DNA of 64,000 nt from Variovorax sp037204085 (GTDB lineage: Bacteria; Pseudomonadota; Gammaproteobacteria; Burkholderiales; Burkholderiaceae_C), in the NCBI RefSeq assembly GCF_037204085.1, contig NZ_JBBCBW010000007.1, positions 62,001-126,000 on the forward strand, read 5' to 3'. This document shows, one piece after another, positions 8,560 to 29,160 of this stretch (its first letter is position 1; every line of letters begins with the position of its first letter). The notes beneath the pieces were generated by a model. The model did not search any database. It saw nothing but the letters and a program-made list of their open reading frames with translations, and was not told the DNA's origin. The position numbers and the translations under genes were made by a program.

Positions 8560-8571
8560 CGGTGCCGCGCC

Positions 8572-8817
8572 TCACTGCAGGCGCCCCTCTTCGCGCAGCG
8601 CCTCTTCCATCGACGGCTTGATCAGCGCGGCGCCGGTCAGGGCCCACAGCGTCAGCACGTCGTCCAGCGCGCAGATGTTGCCGGGGTTCACGCCGAGCCA
8701 GCGTATGAGCTCTTCGGCCCGCTCCGGCGAGGGCGAATCATGCAGCGTGCAGAAGAGCGTCCAGGCGACGTCGAAGGCCGGGTCGTCGTCGGTCGTCCGG
8801 GTCGTCTTGTCTTTCAT
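8572..8817 (-). CDS. Short FecR N-terminal-domain-like protein, no membrane segment (copy 2)
   Basis: An 81-residue protein. DPAFDVAWTLFCTLHDSPS followed by AEELIRWLGVNPGNICALDDVLTLWAL matches the FecR-N (DUF4880) pattern, in which an AxxW helix precedes a WLxxxPxxxxAxxxxxxLW helix. It has no transmembrane or periplasmic part. A very strong ribosome site (AAGGAGG) overlaps the end of the exporter gene, whose stop lies nine bases upstream, so the two are in one minus-strand operon. It converges with copy 1 with a 12-base gap. Role as a soluble sigma modulator is inferred. Confidence 0.65.
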   Translation of the reverse strand: MKDKTTRTTDDDPAFDVAWTLFCTLHDSPSPERAEELIRWLGVNPGNICALDDVLTLWALTGAALIKPSMEEALREEGRLQ

Positions 8818-8826
8818 TCCCCTCCT

Positions 8827-10518
8827 TCACGCTGCGAGGCTTTCCCGCGATTCGCGAACCTTGTCCTCGACGATCTTTCCCGCCTGCATGGTGATGACGC
8901 GGTCGGCCAGGTGAAAGTAGCGGTCGTCGTGCGAGATCACCACCAGCAGGTGTCCCTTGGCGCGCAGTTCGGGCAGCAGCTCGGTATAGAAAAGATGGCG
9001 GAAGGTCGGGTCCTGGTCGGCAGCCCATTCGTCGAACACCAGCACCGGGCGGCCTTCGAGGTAGGCATGCACCAGCGCCAGCCGCTTGCGCTGCCCGGTC
9101 GAAAGGTCGGTGGTGCTGAATGCGCCGTTCTTCAGGCTCACCTTGTGGGCGATTTCCAGCCGCTCCAGATAAGGCAATGCCGTCTCGGGCAGCACCTCCA
9201 TGCCCGCGCCGCCTTCGCTTTCTTCACCGGCCACGAGGTCTTCGAACAGATAGAAGTCGGAGAACACGGTGGTGAAGAGCTGGCGGTAGTCGTCGCGGCC
9301 TTCGGGCTTGACCACCGAGCCGTCGATCAGCACTTCGCCTGCCTGCGGTGCATACAGGCCCAGCAGCAGCTTGATCAGCGTGGTCTTGCCGGAGCCGTTG
9401 TCGCCCACCACAAACACCATTTCGCCGCGGCGCAGCTTCAGGTCGATGGGGCCGAGCGCAAAGGCCTCGCCGCCTTCGGGCGCATCGAAGGCATAGCGCA
9501 CCCCGCGCATGCCGATCTCGTTCTTCAGGATCACGCCGTTGGACGCGCGCTCCAGGTGCAGGTGCGGCTCCGGCGTGGCAAAGCGCGCGGACAGGTCGCC
9601 AATGCGTTGAAAGGCGACCTTGGCACGGCCCACGCCGGGCAACAGGAGCGCGATCTGGTCCAGCGGCCCCTTCAGGAACAGCAGCACCAGCACGAAGCCG
9701 CTGAGCACCGCGGGCTCGGTCGGCTGAAACGCAGCCCAGCCCAGGATCAGCGCAATCAGCAAAAAGAACAGCGCCGAGCCGAAGGCGGTGGCAATCACAT
9801 AGGTGTTGATGGCGCGCCCGTTGACGACGCGGATGGTGTCGACGATGCGCTCGATCTGGCCGGAGAACATGCGCGTGCGGCGCGTGCGGTGCATGCGAAG
9901 TTCCTTCGCGCCTTCGCTGATGGCTCGGTAGGCCTTGTGCAGTTGGTCTTCCTGCTCGCGCGCTTTCCAGAAACCGGCCTCGCCGCGGATCTGCGCCATG
10001 AGCTGCACCGTGATGCCGATCACCAGCGCCACCAGCATCAGGCCGAACAGCGGCAGCGAAAGAAACGCGAGATAGCTCAGGCAGCCCAGCGCCACGGCAA
10101 TTGCGATCAGCATTCCCGACAGCGCGAACGCCACGTCGCTGATCATGTCCACGTCCTGCGACAACACCGGCATCAGGCGGTGCGTGCGGTAGCGCTCCAG
10201 CGCATCGATGGGCGCCGCGAGAATTTTCTGCGCCAGGCTCTTTCGCACCTGGGCCACCAGGCGCTGGCCGACGAAGTTGGTCGAAACGTCCGACACCATG
10301 CGCCCGAAGAGCGCCACGCCGCACAGGCCGATGAAGGTCAGCAGCAGGCCACCCGCCAGCCCGCCCGGCTGGTTGAGCACCCGGTTGATGGTGCCGAGCA
10401 GCGCGACCGTGGCGGCACCGGCGCTGATGCCCGTGACCGCGGACAGCACTATCCACGGAAGAAAGGGTTTCAGCAGGCGCCCGATTTCGGCGCCGTTGCC
10501 TGTGGTGGTAGTTGTCAT
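8827..10518 (-). CDS. PvdE/SyrD-family cyclic-peptide-type ABC exporter (fused permease-ATPase)
   Basis: A 563-residue half-transporter. The first about 320 residues hold six membrane segments (first: FLPWIVLSAVTGISAGAATV). The ATPase half has Walker A GDNGSGKTTLIKLLLG, signature STGQRKRLALVHA, and Walker B VLVFDEWAADQDP. The DEWAADQDP form is characteristic of the PvdE/SyrD group that exports siderophore precursors or lipopeptides across the inner membrane. Here it most likely moves the acylated peptide to the periplasm. It is divergent from the FhuF gene (183-base gap) and followed by a FecR-N-like gene. No periplasmic acylase or maturation enzyme is nearby, so the fatty chain may be kept in the final product. 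Confidence 0.92.
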   Translation of the reverse strand: MTTTTTGNGAEIGRLLKPFLPWIVLSAVTGISAGAATVALLGTINRVLNQPGGLAGGLLLTFIGLCGVALFGRMVSDVSTNFVGQRLVAQVRKSLAQKILAAPIDALERYRTHRLMPVLSQDVDMISDVAFALSGMLIAIAVALGCLSYLAFLSLPLFGLMLVALVIGITVQLMAQIRGEAGFWKAREQEDQLHKAYRAISEGAKELRMHRTRRTRMFSGQIERIVDTIRVVNGRAINTYVIATAFGSALFFLLIALILGWAAFQPTEPAVLSGFVLVLLFLKGPLDQIALLLPGVGRAKVAFQRIGDLSARFATPEPHLHLERASNGVILKNEIGMRGVRYAFDAPEGGEAFALGPIDLKLRRGEMVFVVGDNGSGKTTLIKLLLGLYAPQAGEVLIDGSVVKPEGRDDYRQLFTTVFSDFYLFEDLVAGEESEGGAGMEVLPETALPYLERLEIAHKVSLKNGAFSTTDLSTGQRKRLALVHAYLEGRPVLVFDEWAADQDPTFRHLFYTELLPELRAKGHLLVVISHDDRYFHLADRVITMQAGKIVEDKVRESRESLAA

Positions 10519-10701
10519 GCAAAGGCTCTTTCCGCCCCGGGGGCGACAGCGTGGAAACGACCATGCCGCCCGGCACAGCCCCGGCGGCTTCGTGCCACCT
10601 ACTGCCTAGACGGTTGAGCCGCGGCAATGTTCAGCGCGGTGCGCGTGAACAGTTGCCCTGCAAATCCGTCTTGATGAAATGACCTTGCCGACGGCCGATC
10701 C

Positions 10702-11430
10702 GTGATCCCGCTGCTGGAGCCCCTGTTCCCCGGCGAACTGGCCGTGCATGGCGAGAAACTGCAATGCGCCGACATCGTGCCACCCGGCGCGGTGCGCGTG
10801 GCGGACCTTGTGCAATCGCGTGCATTGCTTGCCGACGTGCTGCAAAGAAATGCGCGCTACCGGGGCGTTGCCGGCACAGACCTGCGCGCCGTTGCGTCCG
10901 CGTGGAGCCTCGAATACATCGCGATGCTGCTGCCGCCCGTGATGGCCGCGGCCAGCATGCTGCAGCACGTGTTTCCGGTTGCGGCGGAACACACCTGGGT
11001 TCGGCTCGACGCGCATGGCGGCCCCGCCAGCTTTCACATCCGGAACATGGGCCGGCCGCACCACGGCACCGGTACCGCAGAGCGCTACGCGCCGCTGCTC
11101 TGGCAGCACCTTGCGCCGCTGTTCGAGGCGCTCGCCGGCCTGACGCGGCTCGCGCCCAAGATTCTCTGGAGCAACACCGGTCGGCTCATGGAGCCCGTAT
11201 TCGACGTGGCGCTGGCCGCCACCGGCGGCGCACCCTCGATCTCGCGCGACCGGCAGCTGCTGCTGCACAGCGCCACGTGGCCGAACGAGCTTCGCCCCAA
11301 CCCGCTTCACGGCCGCGAACGCAGCCACCCCGTCAAGCTGCACCGGGAGTGCTGCCTCAACTATCTGTTGCCGCACGAGCACCACTGCAACGCCTGCCCG
11401 CTTGCGCCGGAGCATCGCGGTCTCGGGTGA
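10702..11430 (+). CDS. FhuF-type siderophore ferric-iron reductase
   Basis: A 242-residue protein from GTG 10702. The C-terminus carries ECCLNYLLPHEHHCNACPL, an exact C-C-x10-C-x2-C arrangement that holds the [2Fe-2S] cluster in FhuF. Upstream features typical of the family are AWSLEYIAMLLPPVMAAA and the stretch PKILWSNTGRLM. FhuF reduces Fe3+ in hydroxamate siderophores at the cytoplasmic face, releasing iron. It is first in a plus-strand run with the formyltransferase, acetyltransferase and ornithine monooxygenase. GTG was chosen because no earlier in-frame ATG exists nearby; the next candidate downstream would cut into the conserved N-terminus. Confidence 0.9.
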   Translation: MIPLLEPLFPGELAVHGEKLQCADIVPPGAVRVADLVQSRALLADVLQRNARYRGVAGTDLRAVASAWSLEYIAMLLPPVMAAASMLQHVFPVAAEHTWVRLDAHGGPASFHIRNMGRPHHGTGTAERYAPLLWQHLAPLFEALAGLTRLAPKILWSNTGRLMEPVFDVALAATGGAPSISRDRQLLLHSATWPNELRPNPLHGRERSHPVKLHRECCLNYLLPHEHHCNACPLAPEHRGLG

Positions 11431-11479
11431 ACAGATTGCGGGCCATTCCGTCTTCCATCTATCCATCCATTCCACACAT

Positions 11480-12331
11480 ATGTCCAAGGCCAAGCTCGTC
11501 TACATCCTGTCTTTGAGAAATGCCGCCGCCGACAAGGCCGGCCAGCATATTGCGTACAAGGGAGAACAGCGCTACATGGCCTCCCCGCTCGAGTACCTGG
11601 CCAAGGCGCTCGACGAGACGCCGCTGGGCGACGCCTACTCGCTCGAAGGCATCGTCATCGACGACGATCCGCGCTCGCCGAAAGACCAGGCCGCGCTGCA
11701 GGACTACGGCTTTTCATGCCAGCCCGACAAGAAATGGATTTTTCCGGCGGGCCTGAAGACGCAAGGCAAACAGCTCACGGACATCTTCCATCCGGTGCCT
11801 TCCGAATACAGGCGGCTGCCGCTCGATTCAGCCGAACGCCCCGCAGGCAAGAGCCGCTTCGAGCGCACCCTGCTCGACAAGCTGCTGACGCTGCAGGCCG
11901 ACATCGTCGTGCTCGACGGCCTCCTCGTGATCCTCGACGAGCTGGTGCGGCCCGGCGCGCCGTTCCACCGCAAGATCGTCAACATCCATCCGGGCATCAC
12001 CCGCATCGAATCGCCTTACGAGCGCCGCGGCGCCTACGCAACGCTCGATGCGCTGCACGGCGCGCAGGGCCGCAAGATCGTGAACTGGCAAACGATGGAA
12101 AGCGTGCCCGTGCCTCCGCTCTACAAGACAGGGGCCTCGCTTCACTACGTGGACAACGGCATCGACTCCGGCGAGGTGATCCACGACGCGCTGCGCACCA
12201 CCATCGACCCGGAGGACACCATCCTCGAGCTGCGCTGGAACAACTTCAACCACAGCCTCTTTCCCGCCCTGCACGAGGGCCTGGCCCTGCTTGCAGCGCA
12301 ACGGCAACCGCTCACCGAAAGAACAGCATGA
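11480..12331 (+). CDS. N5-hydroxyornithine formyltransferase (PvdF-like)
   Basis: A 283-residue protein of the formyltransferase fold. The hallmark VNIHPGITRIESPYERRGAYATLDAL contains the Asn-x-His motif used for formyl transfer from N10-formyl-tetrahydrofolate, and the N-terminal MSKAKLVYILSLRNAA and GEQRYMASPLEYLAKAL are typical of PvdF-type enzymes. The product, N5-formyl-N5-hydroxyornithine, is a bidentate iron ligand. Start is ATG 11480, 49 bases after the reductase stop. Its stop overlaps the acetyltransferase start as ATGA, so the two are translationally coupled. Having both acyltransferases together is unusual if only one type of hydroxamate is made. Confidence 0.88.
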   Translation: MSKAKLVYILSLRNAAADKAGQHIAYKGEQRYMASPLEYLAKALDETPLGDAYSLEGIVIDDDPRSPKDQAALQDYGFSCQPDKKWIFPAGLKTQGKQLTDIFHPVPSEYRRLPLDSAERPAGKSRFERTLLDKLLTLQADIVVLDGLLVILDELVRPGAPFHRKIVNIHPGITRIESPYERRGAYATLDALHGAQGRKIVNWQTMESVPVPPLYKTGASLHYVDNGIDSGEVIHDALRTTIDPEDTILELRWNNFNHSLFPALHEGLALLAAQRQPLTERTA

Positions 12332-13371
12332 CGCCAACTCCCCATGTCTCCTATGCGGGCGGCATGCCGCACGCCATCACGCGCGACGGCGACACGCTCA
12401 GCGTGCGCAACACGCAGGACGAAACACGCTCGCTCTGGAAAACCAGCCAGGCGGCTTCAAGCGCCGTGCTCCAGTGGGTGGACGGCAGCAATGCGTCCAC
12501 GGCCCACCTGCTGGCCGCCCTGGAAGGCGCGTTCGAATACCACCCGGCCCACAAGACGCTGCGCGTTGCGCCGAGCCAGCCGGCGGCGTCGCTCGTGCAG
12601 GCCGGCGTGCTGCTGCAAGCCGAAGGCGGCCAAGCCCTCGCCTGCCGCGACATGCTTTGGCAGCAGCCTTCGCTGTGGCTGCCCGCAGTGCACGCCCCCA
12701 TGGCCCTGCAATACGCGCTGACCAACGGCAAGCGCCACCCCGTGCGCCCGCCCAAACCGCGCGGCGTGCTCTACCAGCGCTTCATTCCCTGGCTTGGCAA
12801 GACCTTTTCGTTTCGCAGCTTCGACTTCGAGGCCGACCTGCCGATGTTCAACCGCTGGATGAACGACCCCGACGTGGCCGTGATCTGGGAAGAAGAAGGC
12901 GACCTGGACAAGCACCGCCAGTACCTCTCGGCCATCGACCGCGACCCGCACATGTATTCGATGATCGCCTGCCTCGACGGCGAGCCCTTCGGCTACTTCG
13001 AGATGTACTGGGCCAAGGAAAGCCGCATTGCGCCGTTCTACGACGTGGACGACTACGACCGCGGCTGGCACGTTCTGATCGGCGAGCCGGCGTTTCGCGG
13101 CAAGGCCTTTGCCACCGCCTGGCTCACCTCGATTTCGCACTACATCTTCTTGTGCGACCCACGCACCCAGCGCGCCGTGGGCGAGCCGCGCATCGACCAC
13201 CTGCAGCAGATACGCAACCTCGACAAGTCCGGCTACGCGAAGGTGAAGGAATTCGACCTGCCGCACAAGCGCGCCCTGCTGGTCGTGATGCTGCGCGAAC
13301 GCTACTTCACCGACGCCCTCTGGCTGCCCCGCAGCGACGGCGCCGCCACGCCTGCCCAACATTCTGCGTAA
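12328..13371 (+). CDS. AlcB/IucB-type N-hydroxy-amino-acid acyltransferase (GNAT fold)
   Basis: A 347-residue protein. The C-terminal half is the siderophore acyltransferase domain: LGKTFSFRSFDFEADLPMF, NRWMNDPDVAVIWEE, then DGEPFGYFEMYWAKESRI and GWHVLIGEPAFRGKAF, ending with RIDHLQQIRNLDKSGY. In the AlcB/IucB/RhbD family this domain transfers acetyl (or other acyl) from CoA to the hydroxylamine of N-hydroxy-ornithine, -lysine or -diamine. Start ATG 12328 overlaps the formyltransferase stop by four bases. The N-terminal about 140 residues are the less conserved lobe. In this cluster it would give N5-acetyl-N5-hydroxyornithine, or a longer acyl form. Confidence 0.88.
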   Translation: MTPTPHVSYAGGMPHAITRDGDTLSVRNTQDETRSLWKTSQAASSAVLQWVDGSNASTAHLLAALEGAFEYHPAHKTLRVAPSQPAASLVQAGVLLQAEGGQALACRDMLWQQPSLWLPAVHAPMALQYALTNGKRHPVRPPKPRGVLYQRFIPWLGKTFSFRSFDFEADLPMFNRWMNDPDVAVIWEEEGDLDKHRQYLSAIDRDPHMYSMIACLDGEPFGYFEMYWAKESRIAPFYDVDDYDRGWHVLIGEPAFRGKAFATAWLTSISHYIFLCDPRTQRAVGEPRIDHLQQIRNLDKSGYAKVKEFDLPHKRALLVVMLRERYFTDALWLPRSDGAATPAQHSA

Positions 13372-13384
13372 AGGAAAAACCGCC

Positions 13385-14719
13385 ATGGTGATTCACGACC
13401 TCATCGGTATCGGCTTCGGCCCTTCGAACATCGCACTGGCCATTGCGCTGGACGAGAAACGGCGCGACGGCCGCCGCGTCGATGCGATGTTCATCGAGAA
13501 GCAGGCCGGCTTCGCCTGGCACAAGGACATGATGCTCGACCAGGCGCACATGCAGATCTCGTTCATGAAGGACCTGGCGACGCTGCGCAACCCCACCAGC
13601 CGCTTCACCTTCATCAACTACCTGCATGAAAAGAAGCGCCTGCAGGACTTCATCAACCTGAAGACCTTCTTTCCCAGCCGCCACGAGTTCAACGACTACC
13701 TGGGCTGGGCCGCATCCCAGTTCGAAGATGCCTGCGTCTACGGAGAGGAAGTCTTCGAGGTGCTGCCCGAAAAAGAAGGCCATGGCGGCGAGGTCTCGCT
13801 GCTGCGCGTGCGCTCGCGCGACGGCGCCGGCCACGTGACCGAGCGCCTTGCACGCAACCTGGTCGTGAGCATTGGCGGCATGCCCAACATTCCGGACGGA
13901 TTCCGCGCACTGAGGAACGACCCGCGCGTGTTCCATTCGAGCAGCTACCTGCGCGACATGGCCCGCCTGCCCGATGCGGCAAGGATTGCCATCATCGGCG
14001 CGGGCCAGAGCGCGGCGGAGATATTCATGGACCTGCAGGGCCGCCCGCACGCGCCGCAGGTCGACCTCATCATGCGGGCCCGCTCGATCCGTCCGTCGGA
14101 CGACAGCCCCTTCGTGAACGAAGTGTTCAACGTCGAGTTCACCGACTACATCTACAGCCAGCCTGAAGACGAACGCGCCGCGCTGATCGACGAGTTCGGC
14201 CACACCAACTACGCGGTGGCCGACCTCGACCTGATCCAGCAGATCTTCAAGATGTTCTACGAGCAGAAGGTTCGCGGCGAAGAGCGCATGCGCTTCCTGC
14301 GCCGGCACGATATCCGCGGCGTGCATGCGGCGGCCGATGGCGTTCACCTGACCCTGCACGACCAGAACACCGGCCATGAAAACACCCTGCGCTACGACGC
14401 CGTGGTGCTGGCCACCGGCTATGGCCGCGAGCAGCACAAGGCGCTGCTGACGCCGCTTGCCCCCTACCTTGGCGATTTTTCAGTCGACCGCCACTACCGG
14501 GTGGGCAGCACGCCGGACTTTCACCCCGCCATCTTCCTGCAAGGCGCCTGCGAGTCGTCGCACGGGCTGAGCGACACCCTGCTGTCGGTCACCTCGGTGC
14601 GCACGGGCGAGATCGGCAACGCCCTGCTCAAGGCGATTCCGGCCGGCGCGCCGGTGGCCGCCACTGCCGCGAATGCTGCAAACAGCCCCCGCCACGAGCG
14701 GCAGGCGGTGCAAGCCTAG
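13385..14719 (+). CDS. L-ornithine N5-monooxygenase (PvdA/SidA family)
   Basis: A 444-residue flavin-dependent N-hydroxylase. It has the FAD-binding GIGFGPSNIALAIAL near the start, the substrate-site region KDLATLRNPTSRFTFINYL, the NADPH-binding IIGAGQSAAEIF at about residue 203, and the C-terminal VVLATGYGRE. It uses NADPH and O2 to hydroxylate the delta-amino group of ornithine, the first committed step towards the hydroxamate building block. AAAGGAA upstream of ATG 13385 is a good ribosome site; the acetyltransferase ends 13 bases before. A strong intrinsic terminator follows about 40 bases after the stop. Confidence 0.95.
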   Translation: MVIHDLIGIGFGPSNIALAIALDEKRRDGRRVDAMFIEKQAGFAWHKDMMLDQAHMQISFMKDLATLRNPTSRFTFINYLHEKKRLQDFINLKTFFPSRHEFNDYLGWAASQFEDACVYGEEVFEVLPEKEGHGGEVSLLRVRSRDGAGHVTERLARNLVVSIGGMPNIPDGFRALRNDPRVFHSSSYLRDMARLPDAARIAIIGAGQSAAEIFMDLQGRPHAPQVDLIMRARSIRPSDDSPFVNEVFNVEFTDYIYSQPEDERAALIDEFGHTNYAVADLDLIQQIFKMFYEQKVRGEERMRFLRRHDIRGVHAAADGVHLTLHDQNTGHENTLRYDAVVLATGYGREQHKALLTPLAPYLGDFSVDRHYRVGSTPDFHPAIFLQGACESSHGLSDTLLSVTSVRTGEIGNALLKAIPAGAPVAATAANAANSPRHERQAVQA

Positions 14720-14756
14720 GCGCGGCTACCCGGCGCCGGGCAGGCAAAAAGAAAAA

Positions 14757-14784
14757 GGAGACAGGTCGCTGTCTCCTTTTTTTT
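14757..14784 (+). terminator. Intrinsic terminator after the hydroxamate operon
   Basis: GGAGACAG (14757-14764), loop GTCG, CTGTCTCC (14769-14776) then eight T residues. An A-run before the stem can extend pairing. It separates the ornithine-tailoring genes from the TonB receptor, implying that the receptor has its own promoter or depends on read-through. Confidence 0.9.
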
Positions 14785-14888
14785 AAGCCAAACGTCTCAT
14801 GTATGGAAGCGCCAAGGTGCCGAAACCGGCCGGCCTTGGGCGTCGCAACGTGAACACGTCGTATTCAAGCACCTGGAGTATCAACTTT

Positions 14889-17090
14889 ATGCGTCCCCTG
14901 CCCCGTCAACGTCTATTGAATGCCGCGCTCGCCACGGCCTTCGGAACGGCCTTTTCCCTTTGCAGCGTGAGCGCCCTGGCGCAGGCGACTGGACAGCAGC
15001 AGCGGGCCGGCGATTCGACGCTGCCCGCCATCACGGTGAACGCCGACACGGAAGAATCTGCCACCGGCCGCGTCAACGGCTACCTTGCCAAGCGCAGCAC
15101 GGCCGGCAGCAAGACGGACACGCCGATCGTCGAGACGCCGCAGTCGATCTCGGTGATCACGGCCGACCGGATGGACGCCATCGGCGCCACCAACGTCAAG
15201 GACGCGCTCGGCTACACCCCGGGCGTGAGCATTGCGCCCTTCGGCGCCGATTCGCGCTACGACTGGATCTCGATCCGCGGCTTTGACGGCTATGCGCCGG
15301 GCTTTTACCTGGACGGCCTGCCGCTGCGCAACAACGGCACCTGGGGCCTGTGGAAAACCGAGAACTACGGCAGCGAACGCATCGAAGTGCTGCGCGGCCC
15401 CACCTCGGTGCTCTATGGCATGGCAAGCCCGGGCGGCGTGGTCAACATTGCGAGCAAGCTCCCCACGGCAGAGCCCGTGCGCGAGATCCAGCTGCAGTAC
15501 GGCAACGATGCCCGCCGCCAGGTGGCCGGCGACTTCTCGGGTGCGCTCGACTCGGAAGGCAAGGTGCTCTACCGCATCACCGGCGTGCTGCGCGATGCCC
15601 AGCTGCCCGGCGGCAACTCACGCGACGACCGCACCTACATTGCGCCCTCGATCACCTGGAAGCCGTCGAGCGACACCACTTTCACGCTGCTGGCCCAGTA
15701 CCAGAAGAACCGCGCAGGCAGCTACACCCGAATTCGCCCCGCGGCCGGCTCGCTCACGCCAACGCGCATCGGCACCTACATTCCCGAAGACCTGAACGCC
15801 GGTGATCCCAACTTCGATCACTTCAACCAGGACCAGAAGATGATCGGCTATCAGCTCGAGCATCGCTTCAACGACACCTTTACCGTGCGCCAGAAGCTGC
15901 GCTACGGCAAGCTCGAGGTCGACTACCGCGCCCTGCAGTCGCCGAACTTCGTCCCCATGGACCCGGCCAATGCCCTGAGCACGGAGAACTACCGCTACCT
16001 GAACCGCGGTGTCTTCGGCAGCCAGGAAAGCACCTCGTCCGTCACCATGGACAACCAGCTGCAGGCCGACCTGCGCTCGGGCGACTGGCGCCACAAGGTG
16101 CTGGTGGGCCTGGACTACCAGCGCACCCGCATCGACCAGTACACCTACAGCAGCGGCTTCGGCGCGCCGCTGCTCGACATCTACGCGCCCGTGTACGGCG
16201 GCACCATCGACATTCCACAGCCCTACGTCAACGGTGTGAGCCGGCTCGCGCAGACCGGCATCTACCTGCAGGACCAGATCAAGTGGGGCGACCGCTGGTC
16301 GCTCACCATCGGCGGGCGCTACGACACGGCGCAAAGCACCAACTACAGTCGCCTCGACGGCTCCACGCAGCGCATTTCGGAACACAAGTTCACCAAACGC
16401 GCGGGCCTGGTCTACCTGGCGCCCAACGGCCTGGCGCCGTACCTGAGCTACTCGGAGTCGTTCGCGCCCATCGGCGCGCTCGACCCGGCCACCCGGACCC
16501 CCTTCAAGCCTGAAAGCGGCCGCCAGTACGAGGCCGGTATCCGCTACCAGCCGCCGGGCGGCAAGTCGCTGTACAGCGCGGCCATCTTCGACCTGCGCCG
16601 CAAGAACTACATCACGTATGACGCGACCTTCATGCCGAAGCAGACCGGCGAGATCTCGGTGCGGGGCCTCGAGCTCGAAGCCACCACCGAACTCATGCCG
16701 CGCCTGAACCTCACGGCCTCCTACGCCTACACGCCGCGCGCCATCGTCACGGCCAGCAGCCGCGCCGAGGAGATCGGCAAGCAGGCGATGTCCGTTCCGC
16801 GCAACCGCCTGTCGGTGTGGGCGGACTACCGCTTCAGCAACGGCCTGAAGGTGGGTGCGGGCGTGCGCTTCAACGGCTCGACCCGCGGCGACGCGGAAGT
16901 CGTCGCGCCGGCCAAGGTGCCTTCGTACACGCTGCTGGACGCCATGATCGGCTACGACATCGACCGCTGGACGCTGGCGCTGAACCTGCGCAACCTGACC
17001 AACAAGACCTACGTTGCCAACTGCGCCTACGGCTACTGCTACCTGGGCACGCAGCGCACGGCGGTGGCAACGGCCACCTATCGCTGGTAA
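14889..17090 (+). CDS. TonB-dependent ferric-siderophore receptor without an N-terminal signalling domain
   Basis: A 733-residue outer-membrane receptor. ATG 14889 follows GGAG and begins a signal peptide ending SVSALAQA. A short TonB-box region (STLPAITV) leads straight into the plug domain (ETPQSISVITADRMD, then ERIEVLRGPTSVLYGMASPGGVVN). The 22-strand barrel ends YLGTQRTAVATATYRW with a terminal aromatic. Annotation as the receptor for the siderophore made here rests on position. There is no STN (secretin/TonB short N-terminal) domain, so it cannot take part in FecA/FpvA-type surface signalling. This agrees with the lack of full-length FecR in the cluster. It converges on the NRPS operon with one terminator between. 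Confidence 0.94.
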   Translation: MRPLPRQRLLNAALATAFGTAFSLCSVSALAQATGQQQRAGDSTLPAITVNADTEESATGRVNGYLAKRSTAGSKTDTPIVETPQSISVITADRMDAIGATNVKDALGYTPGVSIAPFGADSRYDWISIRGFDGYAPGFYLDGLPLRNNGTWGLWKTENYGSERIEVLRGPTSVLYGMASPGGVVNIASKLPTAEPVREIQLQYGNDARRQVAGDFSGALDSEGKVLYRITGVLRDAQLPGGNSRDDRTYIAPSITWKPSSDTTFTLLAQYQKNRAGSYTRIRPAAGSLTPTRIGTYIPEDLNAGDPNFDHFNQDQKMIGYQLEHRFNDTFTVRQKLRYGKLEVDYRALQSPNFVPMDPANALSTENYRYLNRGVFGSQESTSSVTMDNQLQADLRSGDWRHKVLVGLDYQRTRIDQYTYSSGFGAPLLDIYAPVYGGTIDIPQPYVNGVSRLAQTGIYLQDQIKWGDRWSLTIGGRYDTAQSTNYSRLDGSTQRISEHKFTKRAGLVYLAPNGLAPYLSYSESFAPIGALDPATRTPFKPESGRQYEAGIRYQPPGGKSLYSAAIFDLRRKNYITYDATFMPKQTGEISVRGLELEATTELMPRLNLTASYAYTPRAIVTASSRAEEIGKQAMSVPRNRLSVWADYRFSNGLKVGAGVRFNGSTRGDAEVVAPAKVPSYTLLDAMIGYDIDRWTLALNLRNLTNKTYVANCAYGYCYLGTQRTAVATATYRW

Positions 17091-17113
17091 GCCCTTCGGC
17101 CCCAAAGAGCAAA

Positions 17114-17149
17114 GGCCGGATGCCATCGCGGGGCATCCGGCCTTTTTTT
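17114..17149 (+). terminator. Intrinsic terminator between receptor and NRPS operon
   Basis: GGCCGGATGCC (17114-17124), a seven-base loop, GGCATCCGGCC (17132-17142), then seven T residues. The 11-bp perfect stem serves the receptor gene. Read on the other strand the stem is followed by TTTGCTCTTT, which may also end the convergent NRPS operon, though less strongly. Confidence 0.88.
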
Positions 17150-17176
17150 GTGCGGCAGCTCTGCGGAGCCTAGCCG

Positions 17177-29159
<11,983 letters not shown>

Positions 29160-29160
<1 letters not shown>

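Noticed and set aside
8740..10617. Plus-strand frame of 625 codons over the exporter gene
   Set aside because: Shadow of the ABC exporter, whose Walker and signature motifs are on the minus strand.
14889..15100. An STN signalling domain at the N-terminus of the TonB receptor
   Set aside because: After the signal peptide only about 35 residues precede the plug domain, too few for an STN domain.
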